64,000 bases of DNA from NCBI GenBank assembly GCA_021822605.1, contig JAKAQL010000002.1, positions 1 to 64,000 of the forward strand, given 5' to 3'. The DNA is from Actinomycetes bacterium. Lineage in GTDB: Bacteria; Actinomycetota; Acidimicrobiia; Acidimicrobiales; Acidimicrobiaceae. Made by a program: the position numbers and the translations under genes. Of the stretch, positions 1 to 12,955 are shown one piece after another; the stretch's first letter is position 1, and the number at the start of each line of letters is the position of its first letter. Under the pieces are notes generated by a model. It was not told the origin of the DNA. It made no database searches and saw nothing but the letters and a program-made list of their open reading frames with translations.

Positions 1-118
1 GCTCCATGACGATCTCCTGGCGAACCTTGTCTCCGTAGCGGACCGAGCGCACGAGCTGATACTTGATATAGGTAGTACCAGTAACCCGGTTCTTCGTATC
101 CTTCGCCCTGATGAACAT
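1..118 (-). CDS. IS1634-like transposase, N-terminal fragment (cut by window edge)
   Basis: A minus-strand reading frame starts with ATG at 118 and runs off the left edge. It encodes about 39 residues beginning MFIRAKDTKNRVTG, with YIKYQLVRSVRYGDKVRQ further on. This resembles the opening of IS1634/IS4-superfamily transposases, which start with a short basic beta-strand region and a 'YxLVxSVR..DKVRQ' stretch. It is too short for the ORF track. The DDE catalytic core would lie outside the window, so whether the element is intact cannot be judged. Confidence 0.6.
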   Translation of the reverse strand, partial: MFIRAKDTKNRVTGTTYIKYQLVRSVRYGDKVRQEIVME

Positions 119-146
119 TGCTGCTAAACATAGCTGCTCTCATACC

Positions 147-164
147 CTGTCACAGCCATGACAG
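147..164. repeat. Small inverted repeat CTGTCA-N6-TGACAG upstream of the transposase
   Basis: CTGTCA at 147-152 is mirrored by TGACAG at 159-164, just upstream of the transposase start. It could be part of the terminal inverted repeat of the insertion sequence, or a binding site. The opposite end lies outside the window, so the element boundary near 164 is only a guess. From 165 to 346 there is GC-rich sequence with short hairpins (for example CCTCC-CA-GGAGG) and no gene that I can support. Confidence 0.3.
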
Positions 165-346
165 CACACCCAATAATCGTTAGGGCACTACATTCACCAT
201 CCCCGCCGACCACTGAGCAGGGAATCCCTCCCAAAAACCCTCCCAGGAGGGCCCAAACCGGGCAAAATAATCCCCAATCTGGGCCATCCGGGGCCTGGTT
301 TAGCCCTGTTTTGGGGGGGGTAATCGAAAGTTGGGCCAGGCCGCCC

Positions 347-2599
347 CTACGAATTCTGCGCCGCGATGGCGGTGTAGACATGCTGTGGACTCATGGGTAG
401 GTCGATATGGCGGATGCCGAGGTGAGCCAGGGCGTCGATCACCGCGTTCCAGACGGCCGGCGTTGCGCCGATCGTTCCCGACTCGCCGATTCCCTTAGCA
501 CCAAGCGGATTCATGAAGGTTGGCGTCTCTTGATGGAAGAGGTTGAAGGAGGGAAGTTCGGCGGCGGAGATCATCGAGTAGTCCGCAAAGTTGGGTGTGA
601 GCGGAGTGCCATCGGCTCCGTACTGGAACTCCTCCAGGAGTGCCTGAGCTGCTCCTTGGGCGATGCCACCGTGGAGTTGTCCCTCCGCCAGCAGTGGGTT
701 AAGGATCTTGCCAGCATCGTCGACGGCGGTGAGACTGACCAGTTTCACCTTGCCGGTCTCAACATCGACTTCGACGACGGCGAGGTGTGCCCCAAAGGGG
801 TAGGTCGCGTCGGCTGGCGCAAAGTCCAGGGTCACGTCCAGTGGCTGGTCCATCTCGCGTGCTCGTTTGGCAAGTGTTGTCCAATCAAGGCTTGTCGAGG
901 GGCTCCCCTGGACGAATGCGCCAATGGAACTGAGTTGGATATCGGCCTCGCTGGCTTCGAGGGTGGCGGCTGCAACACGCTTGGCCCGGAGAGCAAGTTC
1001 ATGGGCAGCACCAGAGACGGCAGCTCCACCCGTTTGGAGTGATCGAGAACCGAAGGTGCCAACGCCACGTGGAACCAGATCGGTGTCACCGGTGATGACC
1101 CGCACCTGATCAAGGTCGACTCCTATCTCGTTGGCTACGAGCATTGACCAGGCGGTGGCGTGTCCTTGTCCATGGGGCGAAGTGCCAGAGTAGGCGACGA
1201 TGGCACCGTCATCTTGCACCTCGACCCTGCCGTACTCGCTCGATCCACCTCCATTCGTGACCTCGACGTAGACCGCGATCCCGATACCGAGTTGGAGGGG
1301 GGCGGCTGCGGATCGCCGCCGCCGTTGTTCGTCACGGAGCGGTACGTAACCCGCAACTTCGCAGAGGTTAGTCAAGGCTTTGGCGTAGTCGCCGACATCG
1401 TAGTTGGCCCCGGTCGGGGTGGTGAGGGGGAAGGCGTCTTTGGGAATAAGGTTTCGTAAGCGCAGTGCGACAGGGTCCATCTCGAGTTGGGCGGCGAGGC
1501 GGTCCATCATACGTTCGATAGCCGCGGCGGCCTCTGGTCGCCCAGCTCCGCGATAGGCGGAGATCGGGGTGGTGTTAGTGGCCACTGAGACGTAGGAGGT
1601 CTCGACGTTTGGAATCATGTAGGTGCCAGGGGCCATCAGGCAGGTGAGGGTGGGGAGGAGGGCGCCAAAGGCCGGATAGGCACCGCTATCTTGCACGATG
1701 TGCATGCGGTAGCCAACGAGTTTGCCGTCGTTGGTCGCGCCGAGCTCAAGATACTGGACTTGGGCACGTCCATGGACGAGTCCAACCATCGAGCGAGAAC
1801 GGTCTTCGTGCCAGGTCACTGGTCGGTTGAGTTTCAGCGCAGCCGCAGCGATCGCGACATCCTCGGGGTACACCGTCACCTTTGCGCCAAAGCCACCGCC
1901 AACATCCTGTGCGCGCACGACAATACGCGACTCGTCGGTATTGAGGCACTTCACCAGGGTTCGCTTTAGCCCATGAGCCGACTGCGTTGAGGAGTACACC
2001 ACGAGGCGACCATCTGGTGTGGGAACGGCAGCCATCGCTCGCGTCTCTAGTGAGCAGGGCGCCAGGCGTTGGTTGATGAGGCGCTCGGTAACGATCACAT
2101 CTGCCCCTGCAAAGAGGTCCGGATCCTTGGTGGCGGCGCTGCTTGCAAAGACGTTTGTGCTTCCGGGGAAGAGGGTGACGAGATCCTTCATTGACTCCTC
2201 TGGGTCGATGAGGGCCTCGAGAGGGGTGAAATCTGCAAAGACCAGCTCAGCTCCATCAAAGGCCGCCTGTGGGGTCGTGGCAAGGACGAGTGCGTATGGC
2301 TCGCCGACATAGCGTACACGATCGGTGGCGAGCACTGGACGAGCACACTCCGGTCGGTCGCGTATGGCCGGTGCGATTGGACTGACGTCAAGGTCGGCGG
2401 CGCACAGAACGTGGACTACATCGGGAAGGTCAAGAGCGTCCTCTGTCGTGACGCGTGTGAAGGTGGCATGGGCGAAGGGTGAGGTGACAAAGCAGGCATA
2501 CAGTGGGCGATCGAGGCTCAGGTTGGCGACGTATCGACCCTCCCCTCGCAAAAGTGATGGGTCCTCTTTCCGAACGACGCGGCTACCGAGAATGCTCAT
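347..2599 (-). CDS. Xanthine dehydrogenase family, molybdopterin-binding (large) subunit, form II CoxL-like
   Basis: This 750-residue protein is the molybdenum-hydroxylase large subunit type (CO dehydrogenase, aldehyde oxidase or xanthine dehydrogenase). An N-terminal a/b-hammerhead begins MSILGSRVVRKEDP. The cofactor loop GGGFGAK lies near residue 240 and AYRGAGR near residue 350. A C-terminal GIGESG carries the conserved catalytic glutamate. Form I CO dehydrogenase has AYxCSFR, so the AYRGAGR loop marks this as form II, whose substrate is usually not proven to be CO. The medium (FAD) and small (2Fe-2S) subunits are not next to it, so it must find partners elsewhere or be an orphan. The start has AAGGAAG upstream. 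Confidence 0.88.
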   Translation of the reverse strand: MSILGSRVVRKEDPSLLRGEGRYVANLSLDRPLYACFVTSPFAHATFTRVTTEDALDLPDVVHVLCAADLDVSPIAPAIRDRPECARPVLATDRVRYVGEPYALVLATTPQAAFDGAELVFADFTPLEALIDPEESMKDLVTLFPGSTNVFASSAATKDPDLFAGADVIVTERLINQRLAPCSLETRAMAAVPTPDGRLVVYSSTQSAHGLKRTLVKCLNTDESRIVVRAQDVGGGFGAKVTVYPEDVAIAAAALKLNRPVTWHEDRSRSMVGLVHGRAQVQYLELGATNDGKLVGYRMHIVQDSGAYPAFGALLPTLTCLMAPGTYMIPNVETSYVSVATNTTPISAYRGAGRPEAAAAIERMMDRLAAQLEMDPVALRLRNLIPKDAFPLTTPTGANYDVGDYAKALTNLCEVAGYVPLRDEQRRRRSAAAPLQLGIGIAVYVEVTNGGGSSEYGRVEVQDDGAIVAYSGTSPHGQGHATAWSMLVANEIGVDLDQVRVITGDTDLVPRGVGTFGSRSLQTGGAAVSGAAHELALRAKRVAAATLEASEADIQLSSIGAFVQGSPSTSLDWTTLAKRAREMDQPLDVTLDFAPADATYPFGAHLAVVEVDVETGKVKLVSLTAVDDAGKILNPLLAEGQLHGGIAQGAAQALLEEFQYGADGTPLTPNFADYSMISAAELPSFNLFHQETPTFMNPLGAKGIGESGTIGATPAVWNAVIDALAHLGIRHIDLPMSPQHVYTAIAAQNS

Positions 2600-2767
2600 G
2601 GGATGGACTTCCTTTCTGTATATCGGTGCGGCAAATGCATACGAGATTGCGCCTCCAGGACGCGGGAGGAGTTCTGCGTCCGGGGCGCGGGAGCGGCGTG
2701 CATACGGCGCGGAGTAGGCGGCAACGACGAGAGGAGCACTGAAGTACCGGCGGTGTCCTGGTCGTTG

Positions 2768-5771
<3,004 letters not shown>

Positions 5772-6231
5772 GTCAACAGGCTACCGCCTCGCGGCGTTGG
5801 GGGTATGACCGTGTCTTTCTTGATGTGGATCCATCGTCGTTACGGCCGGTGTTTCCTTGGCGTCGGGTATCTCGCCGAATAGAACTGAGCAGTTCACAAG
5901 CGTCATCCTACGAGACGGGCCCATGGCGCTTGAGCGACCGTCGAAGGAGAGCCGATGCCCCTCGCCACGGAGGCTTTCTCTCGGCATCACCGATGGATGC
6001 GTTCACTCACACCTCCCAAAATCGCTACAGCCAATATGGGCACCACCTGTATCAGTGAACGTCACGAGATGGTGTGGATACCTGCTCGACATTTGTCTCT
6101 TGGCCCAAGGCGCCGACAAGCCCCGTCCTTCAGGGCCGAGAGGATGTCACCCGCTTACCATCTCCATGGTTCGCGGTTCAAGAGGTAGCGCGATACAGCC
6201 ATGAGTTCGGAGTGCATGGTTTGTGCATGGT
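5772..6231. other. Intergenic, about 460 bp, no supported gene
   Basis: Short ORFs here (for example 5857-6204) have no recognisable family and poor start sites. The region holds the upstream side of mazG and the downstream side of the lipoprotein gene, which ends in a tandem 11-bp repeat annotated separately. Confidence 0.5.
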
Positions 6232-6233
6232 TT
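6212..6233. repeat. Perfect tandem 11-bp duplication at a gene end
   Basis: GTGCATGGTTT occurs at 6212-6222 and again at 6223-6233. The second copy overlaps the stop codon of the minus-strand lipoprotein gene (6232-6234). It resembles a slipped-strand duplication and is one of several at gene termini in this window. Confidence 0.75.
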
Positions 6234-7485
6234 AGACGTGGGTCGGGAGCGGAAAGATCTGGGTCCAGTGGGCGCCGGCATCTATAGTGGCCCAGACAAC
6301 AGGGCGCAGTTGGCGGTGGCTGAACTTCGAGACCGTTAAGAAGCCGTGCGTCAGCGAGCGAAACGCGATAGTGGTTCCACCGACAGCGAATTGAGGTGCG
6401 AGAACAGGGGCGACGTTCACAAAGGAGGCCCCACCGTTCGTGGTCAGCTGCAGAGTGGCCCCGGTCTCTTGTGGATTGACAACGAGCCGATAGGCGTCCT
6501 GGGCGTTGACGGGTGCAAAGGCATCCCCGCTCGTTCCTGATGGCCACCAAAACCTTTTGAAGTGGCTGGTGAGTGTCTTGGCGCGAAGTTGGCTCACGAG
6601 CATCCCGGTAGGACAGCTCGCCCAGATGGCTGGCGTACGAAGACGGAGGGTGCAGGCTGTGACAGAACCAAGCGATGGCCGCGCGAGATCCACGATGGGT
6701 GCGTTGTTCGACGCGCTCTCCAATAGCTGCGGGGTGGCGGTTCGAGGCCCTGTTGGGTTTGCCAGCACGATCACCGTGGATCCCTGTGCGCTGAGCGATG
6801 GTTGCTCCAGGAATGGATAGGGAAGCGTCGGCAGGGGCAGCTGGGTCCTCGTGACCCGATCAGAGCTGAGTGATCGGCGTTCCAGGGCATAGCTGGTACA
6901 GGCGTTTGCCCCATCAAGATCCCTGCAGATGCCGATGAGGTCGACAAGTGAATGGGTGGTGAATGCCCCAGCAAGCACTTGATCATGTGGTGTCTTGATC
7001 AACTCCCACCGGGCGCCGCCATCGGTGGTGAGGTACAGGGCGGCCCTGATCGATTTGGTGCGGTACTGGGTGAAGAGTGCAAATCCATCTTGGCGATTCG
7101 CAAATCGATAGCTCGTGACGACGGTACCGTATTTCTGATTGAACCCAAAGTGACTGAGCGTGATCGTCTGCCAGCCCTCTGGTCGAAGATTGGAGCTGAG
7201 CACGCTTGTTGCCATCGCCGGACAGGATGTGCTGGCACAGGCGACGGCACCGATCACGACGATACGGTTACCGGTCTGTGAGATGACACTCTGTGTGGGT
7301 GTGAAGGTGTGCGAGATGCCCGGATTGACTACACCAATAATCTGGGTGGGCAGTGTCTCGTCGTGGGGCGTTGGGGAGACTCCTTGTGCTTTTGTCGACC
7401 CACCGCATGCCGCAAGCAGCAACGCGCTCACCACGGAGGTGATGACCCACGCTCGCCAGCGGACGAGACCCGGTTGATGTGACAT
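6232..7485 (-). CDS. Lipoprotein with Asp-box (BNR-like) repeats
   Basis: A predicted exported lipoprotein of about 417 residues. From the ATG at 7485 (MSHQPGLVRW) there is a basic n-region, a hydrophobic stretch and the lipobox LLAACGG, so the mature protein would begin at Cys and be anchored outside the membrane. The body contains Asp-box-like motifs (LTTDGGARW, LTTNGGASF, ATIDAGAHW), which mark blades of sialidase- or photosystem-assembly-type beta-propellers. No catalytic residues for a glycosidase are evident. The ORF track start at 7560 would put 25 polar residues before the signal peptide, so I prefer 7485. Substrate unknown. Confidence 0.75.
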   Translation of the reverse strand: MSHQPGLVRWRAWVITSVVSALLLAACGGSTKAQGVSPTPHDETLPTQIIGVVNPGISHTFTPTQSVISQTGNRIVVIGAVACASTSCPAMATSVLSSNLRPEGWQTITLSHFGFNQKYGTVVTSYRFANRQDGFALFTQYRTKSIRAALYLTTDGGARWELIKTPHDQVLAGAFTTHSLVDLIGICRDLDGANACTSYALERRSLSSDRVTRTQLPLPTLPYPFLEQPSLSAQGSTVIVLANPTGPRTATPQLLESASNNAPIVDLARPSLGSVTACTLRLRTPAIWASCPTGMLVSQLRAKTLTSHFKRFWWPSGTSGDAFAPVNAQDAYRLVVNPQETGATLQLTTNGGASFVNVAPVLAPQFAVGGTTIAFRSLTHGFLTVSKFSHRQLRPVVWATIDAGAHWTQIFPLPTHV

Positions 7486-8157
7486 GAGAGCATTGTAATC
7501 CGAACAGTTTGCGCCATCTCGAAGAGAGGGCCTGTGCCGTCGCAGTGACGGTTCGCCCACCGCACCGACAGGTTAAGCCGACGTTGGCTCCTACCCATTT
7601 ACCTGAGGACCGTACGTGCCACCCGGTACTGGGCTTGCGAGGTACGGGATCGGTCGACGTGCGCACCGCCATTGCTCGTAACAATCTGGCAGCGTCGTTG
7701 TGATAGGTAGGGATTGGCGACCCGGTACTCATCGATGACGGGAGTGGTTTCGATTGATCTGATAGATCACCCTCCTGGTCCGTGACCGAGGTCGAGTCTG
7801 TCACTAGGAGGAGCGGTCACAGCGGGGCTTGTCATAGAAAAGGAAGCCGATCAGGATCGTTCTTGGTGGGCCGGGATGGTCTGAGGTCTGGTGCTACAGG
7901 GCATTGATGGGCTGCCCCGGTCCTGGGCGCGGCGGCGAACCAGACGATGTCGACAAGTCCGGTTGCGACCTCTCCAGCACTACTGGGCTCCCCGGGACGG
8001 CTTGATGCAGGCTGATTGCTCGAGACGACGCGCCGGAAAGTACCGTTTCACCAGGGCAAAAGTCTTTCATCAAATGTTTAAGTTTTGGAACAAATGATCC
8101 GAGAACTTAGCTCTGAGACCCGATACGGTCTTAGAGCATGGGTGGAGGAGGAGTCGG
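7486..8157. other. Intergenic, about 670 bp, no supported gene
   Basis: Only shadow ORFs with arginine-rich, low-complexity translations occur here. AT-richer sequence around 8060-8110 may hold a promoter for the zinc-ribbon/manB genes, but I cannot point to clear -35/-10 boxes. Confidence 0.45.
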
Positions 8158-8382
8158 GTGGATGCGTTATGCCCTGTATGTCGCGAGAAGGAGCTCGTCA
8201 TCATCGAGCTCGGTGTCGGCGATCACGAGGTGGTGTTGGTGAGCTGTGCTGCCTGTGGTAGCCGATGGTGGCGTCGCGATGGGTTTGCAACACAGGTTGG
8301 CGAGGTCGTAGAGTTGGCTGCTTCGACTGCGCGCTCGGGCAGTAGAAGAAAGAGCGGAAGACCAGCAAAGACCGCTTCATAG
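8158..8382 (+). CDS. Small zinc-ribbon protein
   Basis: A 74-residue protein with GTG start at 8158, preceded by GGAGGAGG at good spacing. Two cysteine pairs, CPVC near the N-terminus and CAAC about 25 residues later, are arranged as a zinc ribbon, followed by a basic tail ending GRPAKTAS. In mycobacteria the gene upstream of manB in the same place (the Rv3258c/Rv3259 neighbourhood) is also small and uncharacterised. Function unknown; a nucleic-acid-binding or regulatory role is only a guess. Confidence 0.65.
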   Translation: MDALCPVCREKELVIIELGVGDHEVVLVSCAACGSRWWRRDGFATQVGEVVELAASTARSGSRRKSGRPAKTAS

Positions 8383-8620
8383 CGTCATCGGTGCTGACAG
8401 TCAGGTCGCCGTAGCCGCGAGGTGAGTGCCATGATGCGTCGCGGATCTCGATCATTGGCCGCTGTTCATCGTCAGCGGTTCCCATTCTCTGCTAGGATCG
8501 CCAGTGTTTAGTAGGTCAGTGAGTTGGCTAGACTGCACTAGTTTGGTCCCGCTGCACGGCCGTGATGGCGGGTTCATGCGTTTGAACGGTCGTCGTAGCG
8601 AAAGAGGGTAAATCCGGCTG

Positions 8621-9982
8621 ATGAGCGATATTTTCAAGGCCTATGATGTTCGGGGGATTGTACCAGACGAACTGAATGTGGACTGGGCACGTGCAATTGG
8701 TGCGGCCTTCGCTCAGGTTGTTGGCGCTCACCGAGTGCTTGTGGGTTACGACATGCGACTCTCCTCTGATTCCTTGAAGTCAGCCTTGATAGAGGGCCTG
8801 AACACTGTTGGTGTTGACGTCATCGATCTTGGACTCGTCTCCACTGATCTTCTCTATTTCGCGAGTGGCAAACTCGATCTTCCTGGGGTAATGATCACCG
8901 CCTCACACAACCCGGGTAACTATAACGGCATCAAGTTCTGCCGCGCAGGTGCGAGCCCGGTCGGTGCAGAAAGTGGCCTTGTCGAGGTACAGGAGCTTGC
9001 CTCCAAGTTCATGACCACCTCTATCCCTACCCGGGCTGTCCCGGGAACTTCCGAGATTCGTTCGATGCTTGATGAGTACGTCGCCCATGTGCGATCTTTT
9101 GTGGATGTCACCAAGCTTCGTGGCCTCAGGGTCGTTGCTGACACCGCCAATGGCATGGGTGGTTTGATCGTTGGACCGGTCTTTGACGATCTTGGTATCA
9201 GTCTTGAGGTGATGTACGGGGAGTTGGATGGGTCGTTCCCCAATCATCCGGCCGATCCAATCCAACCAGAGAACCTCGTCGATCTCAGGGCGAAGGTACT
9301 CTCGATGGGGGCTGATGTTGGGTTAGCCTTTGATGGTGATGCCGACCGTGTCTTCCTCGTCGACGATAAGGCTGCCCCGGTCTCTGGATCGACCACGACG
9401 GCGCTGATCGCACGCAGGATCCTCAGCCGTTTCCCGGGTGAGACGATCCTCTATAACTTGATCTGCTCAAAGGCGGTACCAGAGGTGATCACAGAGGCTG
9501 GTGGAGTTGCGATTCGTACTCGTGTTGGCCATTCGTTCATCAAGGCCGAGATGGCCCGCACCGGAGCAATTTTTGGTGGAGAACACTCTGGCCACTACTA
9601 CTTCCGCGATAATTTTCGGGCTGATTCCGGGATGATTGCGGCACTGACGGTCCTCGAGGAGATCGCCATCCAGGGATCGTCTCTCTCAGAGATGCGGACA
9701 TCTCTAGAGCGTTACCCGGACTCTGGAGAGGTGAACACCAAAGTCCAGGATACCGCCGCAGTCCTTGCGTTTGTCGAGAACGCCTATCAGGGACGCGCCG
9801 TGGCCGACCACCTTGATGGATTAACGCTCGACTTCGGCGACTGGTGGTTCAATCTTCGACCCTCCAATACTGAGCCTCTTTTGCGCTTGAATCTTGAGGC
9901 TCCTACCGATGATGAAGTGTCGCGGCGATCCCATGAGGTTCTTGCTGTCGTGGCAAAGGCCGATTCGGAGGTGGTTCGATGA
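8621..9982 (+). CDS. manB: Phosphomannomutase/phosphoglucomutase
   Basis: An alpha-D-phosphohexomutase of 453 residues that moves phosphate between C6 and C1 of mannose or glucose phosphates, feeding GDP-mannose and nucleotide-sugar synthesis. All four family sites are visible: the phosphoserine loop TASHNPGNYNGIK, the Mg site DGDADR, the sugar-recognition loop GGEHSGHYYF and the phosphate site RPSNTEP. It starts a coupled series with the Trm112-like and SIS genes. Its products would be used by the mannosyl/glycosyltransferases of actinobacterial envelopes. Confidence 0.95.
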   Translation: MSDIFKAYDVRGIVPDELNVDWARAIGAAFAQVVGAHRVLVGYDMRLSSDSLKSALIEGLNTVGVDVIDLGLVSTDLLYFASGKLDLPGVMITASHNPGNYNGIKFCRAGASPVGAESGLVEVQELASKFMTTSIPTRAVPGTSEIRSMLDEYVAHVRSFVDVTKLRGLRVVADTANGMGGLIVGPVFDDLGISLEVMYGELDGSFPNHPADPIQPENLVDLRAKVLSMGADVGLAFDGDADRVFLVDDKAAPVSGSTTTALIARRILSRFPGETILYNLICSKAVPEVITEAGGVAIRTRVGHSFIKAEMARTGAIFGGEHSGHYYFRDNFRADSGMIAALTVLEEIAIQGSSLSEMRTSLERYPDSGEVNTKVQDTAAVLAFVENAYQGRAVADHLDGLTLDFGDWWFNLRPSNTEPLLRLNLEAPTDDEVSRRSHEVLAVVAKADSEVVR

Positions 9983-10218
9983 CACTTGCCCCAGACTTTG
10001 TGGCGATCCTGGCCTGCCCGGTCGATCACGAGCCGCTGCTCTATCTCGAGGCTGAGAACGTGCTGTATAACCCACGCCTGAAGCGCAAGTATCGTATCGA
10101 AGATGATATCCCTATCCTCCTGATTGAGGAGGCTGAACTCGTCGATGACAAGGAGCACGTCCGGCTCTTGGAACTGGCTTCCGATAGGTCACCGCAGATA
10201 GAAGGAGAAGATTCCTAG
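9979..10218 (+). CDS. Trm112-like (UPF0434) small protein lacking the usual cysteine pair
   Basis: A 79-residue protein whose ATG overlaps the manB stop (ATGA). The pattern FVAILACPVDHEPLLYLE...RKYRIEDDIPILLIEEA follows the Trm112/UPF0434 fold, in which a zinc ribbon is made by CPVC and a later cysteine. Here only the first cysteine remains (CPVD) and no other cysteine is present, so zinc binding is probably lost. Trm112 proteins activate methyltransferases; this one may be structural or partner with a neighbour. Confidence 0.75.
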   Translation: MTLAPDFVAILACPVDHEPLLYLEAENVLYNPRLKRKYRIEDDIPILLIEEAELVDDKEHVRLLELASDRSPQIEGEDS

Positions 10219-11256
10219 GTGTACGTGGATTCACAGGGCATGTGGGAGGCTACCCGAATGCTTCCCGAACAGATGGAGGCGGCACTTTCTCAGGTTGCCT
10301 CGGTGTGCGATCTCCCTAACAAGGACCATATTGAACATGTCGTTGTCGTAGGGATGGGAGGAAGCGGGATTGCCGGTGATGTCGCGCTCGCAGCTGCTGC
10401 TCCGTATATGTCAATCCCAGTCACAATCGTCAAGGGATACGAACTCCCTAGCTATGTGGGGCCGCACTCATTGGTGATCGCCGTATCATTCTCCGGAAAT
10501 ACCGAGGAGACTCTTGAAGTAGTTGCTCATGCGATCGATCACGGGGCTAAATGCGTCGCGGTGACTTCGGGCGGTGAGCTTGCCCGATTGGTGGGGGAGC
10601 GAGGACGCTGTGTCGTCGGCGTCGATGGGCGCATACCGCAACCAAGGGCTGCCTTTGGGGCACTGTCGGTATCGGTCCTCGGCATTCTGGACCAGGTGGG
10701 ACTCTTTAAGGGCGCAACGGGGTGGATCAATCTCGCTATCGCGCGCCTGAAGGAGCGACGAGATGAACTCGATACTCCTGATTCGATGGCCAACGCTATC
10801 GCCGCTGAGCTAACGGGTACGCTTCCTATCATCGTCTCCTCTGCTCCGCTCGGCCAGGTCGCGGCGATGCGCTGGAAGGCACAGATCAATGAGAACGCGA
10901 AGGCTCCGGCGTTCTCCTCGGTCTATCCCGAGGCTTGCCATAACGAGCTGGCGGGATTCGAAGCGTATCCTGACCTGTTCTCGCGAGATCTCTCTCTGGT
11001 GATTCTTCGCCATGACTATGAACACCCTCAGATTGCCCGTCGCTACGAGTTCACGATGAAGACGATTGGTCCTCGACTCGCACACTGCATCGAGATTGAG
11101 GGTCACGGTGTTGGCGAGCTAGCAAACCTTTTTGACCTGACCTTTGTCGGCGACTATGTCGCCCTTTCGCTCGCTGGTCAGCTTGGAGTTGATCCTGGAC
11201 CGATCGTGGTGCTAGACGGCGTCAAACGGTTCTTGGCAGGCACCGCCACCGAGTAG
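10219..11256 (+). CDS. SIS-domain bifunctional phosphoglucose/phosphomannose isomerase family
   Basis: A sugar isomerase-like protein of 345 residues with GTG start immediately after the previous stop (TAG|GTG). It shows GMGGSGIAGD, the phosphate-binding VSFSGNTEETLE and the catalytic-region YPEACHNELAGFE. The last resembles the archaeal and actinobacterial bifunctional PGI/PMI enzymes that interconvert fructose-6-P with glucose-6-P or mannose-6-P. In the manB context it would supply mannose-6-P. Mycobacterial counterparts at this position are less well defined, so the exact substrate is inferred. Confidence 0.85.
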   Translation: MYVDSQGMWEATRMLPEQMEAALSQVASVCDLPNKDHIEHVVVVGMGGSGIAGDVALAAAAPYMSIPVTIVKGYELPSYVGPHSLVIAVSFSGNTEETLEVVAHAIDHGAKCVAVTSGGELARLVGERGRCVVGVDGRIPQPRAAFGALSVSVLGILDQVGLFKGATGWINLAIARLKERRDELDTPDSMANAIAAELTGTLPIIVSSAPLGQVAAMRWKAQINENAKAPAFSSVYPEACHNELAGFEAYPDLFSRDLSLVILRHDYEHPQIARRYEFTMKTIGPRLAHCIEIEGHGVGELANLFDLTFVGDYVALSLAGQLGVDPGPIVVLDGVKRFLAGTATE

Positions 11257-11361
11257 GTCGCTAGCTGGGATCGTCATCGCCACCATAGCCGTGCTTCTCA
11301 CGGTTCTTACCACACCATCGGGTAGAGTGGATGACACCATCAAAAGTTGTACAAGTAGTAG

Positions 11362-12690
<1,329 letters not shown>

Positions 12691-12722
12691 GACTGTTTGG
12701 TGTGAGTCTTGGTGTGGCTAGG

Positions 12723-12941
12723 ATGAGCGTTCCCGACATTCCTTTTGTCGATCATCGAGCTCCAGCAGAAATCAAAGAGTGGGCAATTCTCCCTGCGCAA
12801 GATAGTGTTGGCCCTGTCAATGTTGGCTCTGTCAACACCGATGCAGTTCATAGCGGAGTTGCTAGCACAGATCTTGCAGGCACAGATCTTGTAGGCACAG
12901 ATATCGTCAAGACAGATGCTTTTAGTCGAACGAGTAGGTAG
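12723..12941 (+). CDS. Possible small protein with pentapeptide-like repeats
   Basis: A weakly supported 72-residue ORF (ATG 12723, MSVPDIPFVD) between ahcY and hpf. Its end consists of five-residue repeats, STDLAG-TDLVG-TDIVK-TDAFS, encoded by a 15-bp tandem DNA repeat. It has no recognised family. The start has no clear ribosome-binding site. It could be real, or simply a reading frame through a slipped repeat in the hpf leader. Confidence 0.3.
   Translation: MSVPDIPFVDHRAPAEIKEWAILPAQDSVGPVNVGSVNTDAVHSGVASTDLAGTDLVGTDIVKTDAFSRTSR
12866..12925. repeat. Four tandem 15-bp units
   Basis: Units CACAGATCTTGCAGG (12866), CACAGATCTTGTAGG (12881), CACAGATATCGTCAA (12896) and GACAGATGCTTTTAG (12911). 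The first two differ at one base and the others are progressively diverged. They lie in the leader of hpf. Confidence 0.8.
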
Positions 12942-12955
12942 AAGGAGAGGGTGAG

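Noticed and set aside
7268-7804. 178-aa minus ORF overlapping the lipoprotein start
   Set aside because: It overlaps the signal peptide of a convincing lipoprotein in another frame and has no family pattern.
12866-12925. CRISPR-like repeat array
   Set aside because: The 15-bp units abut directly without spacers, and no cas gene is present in the window.
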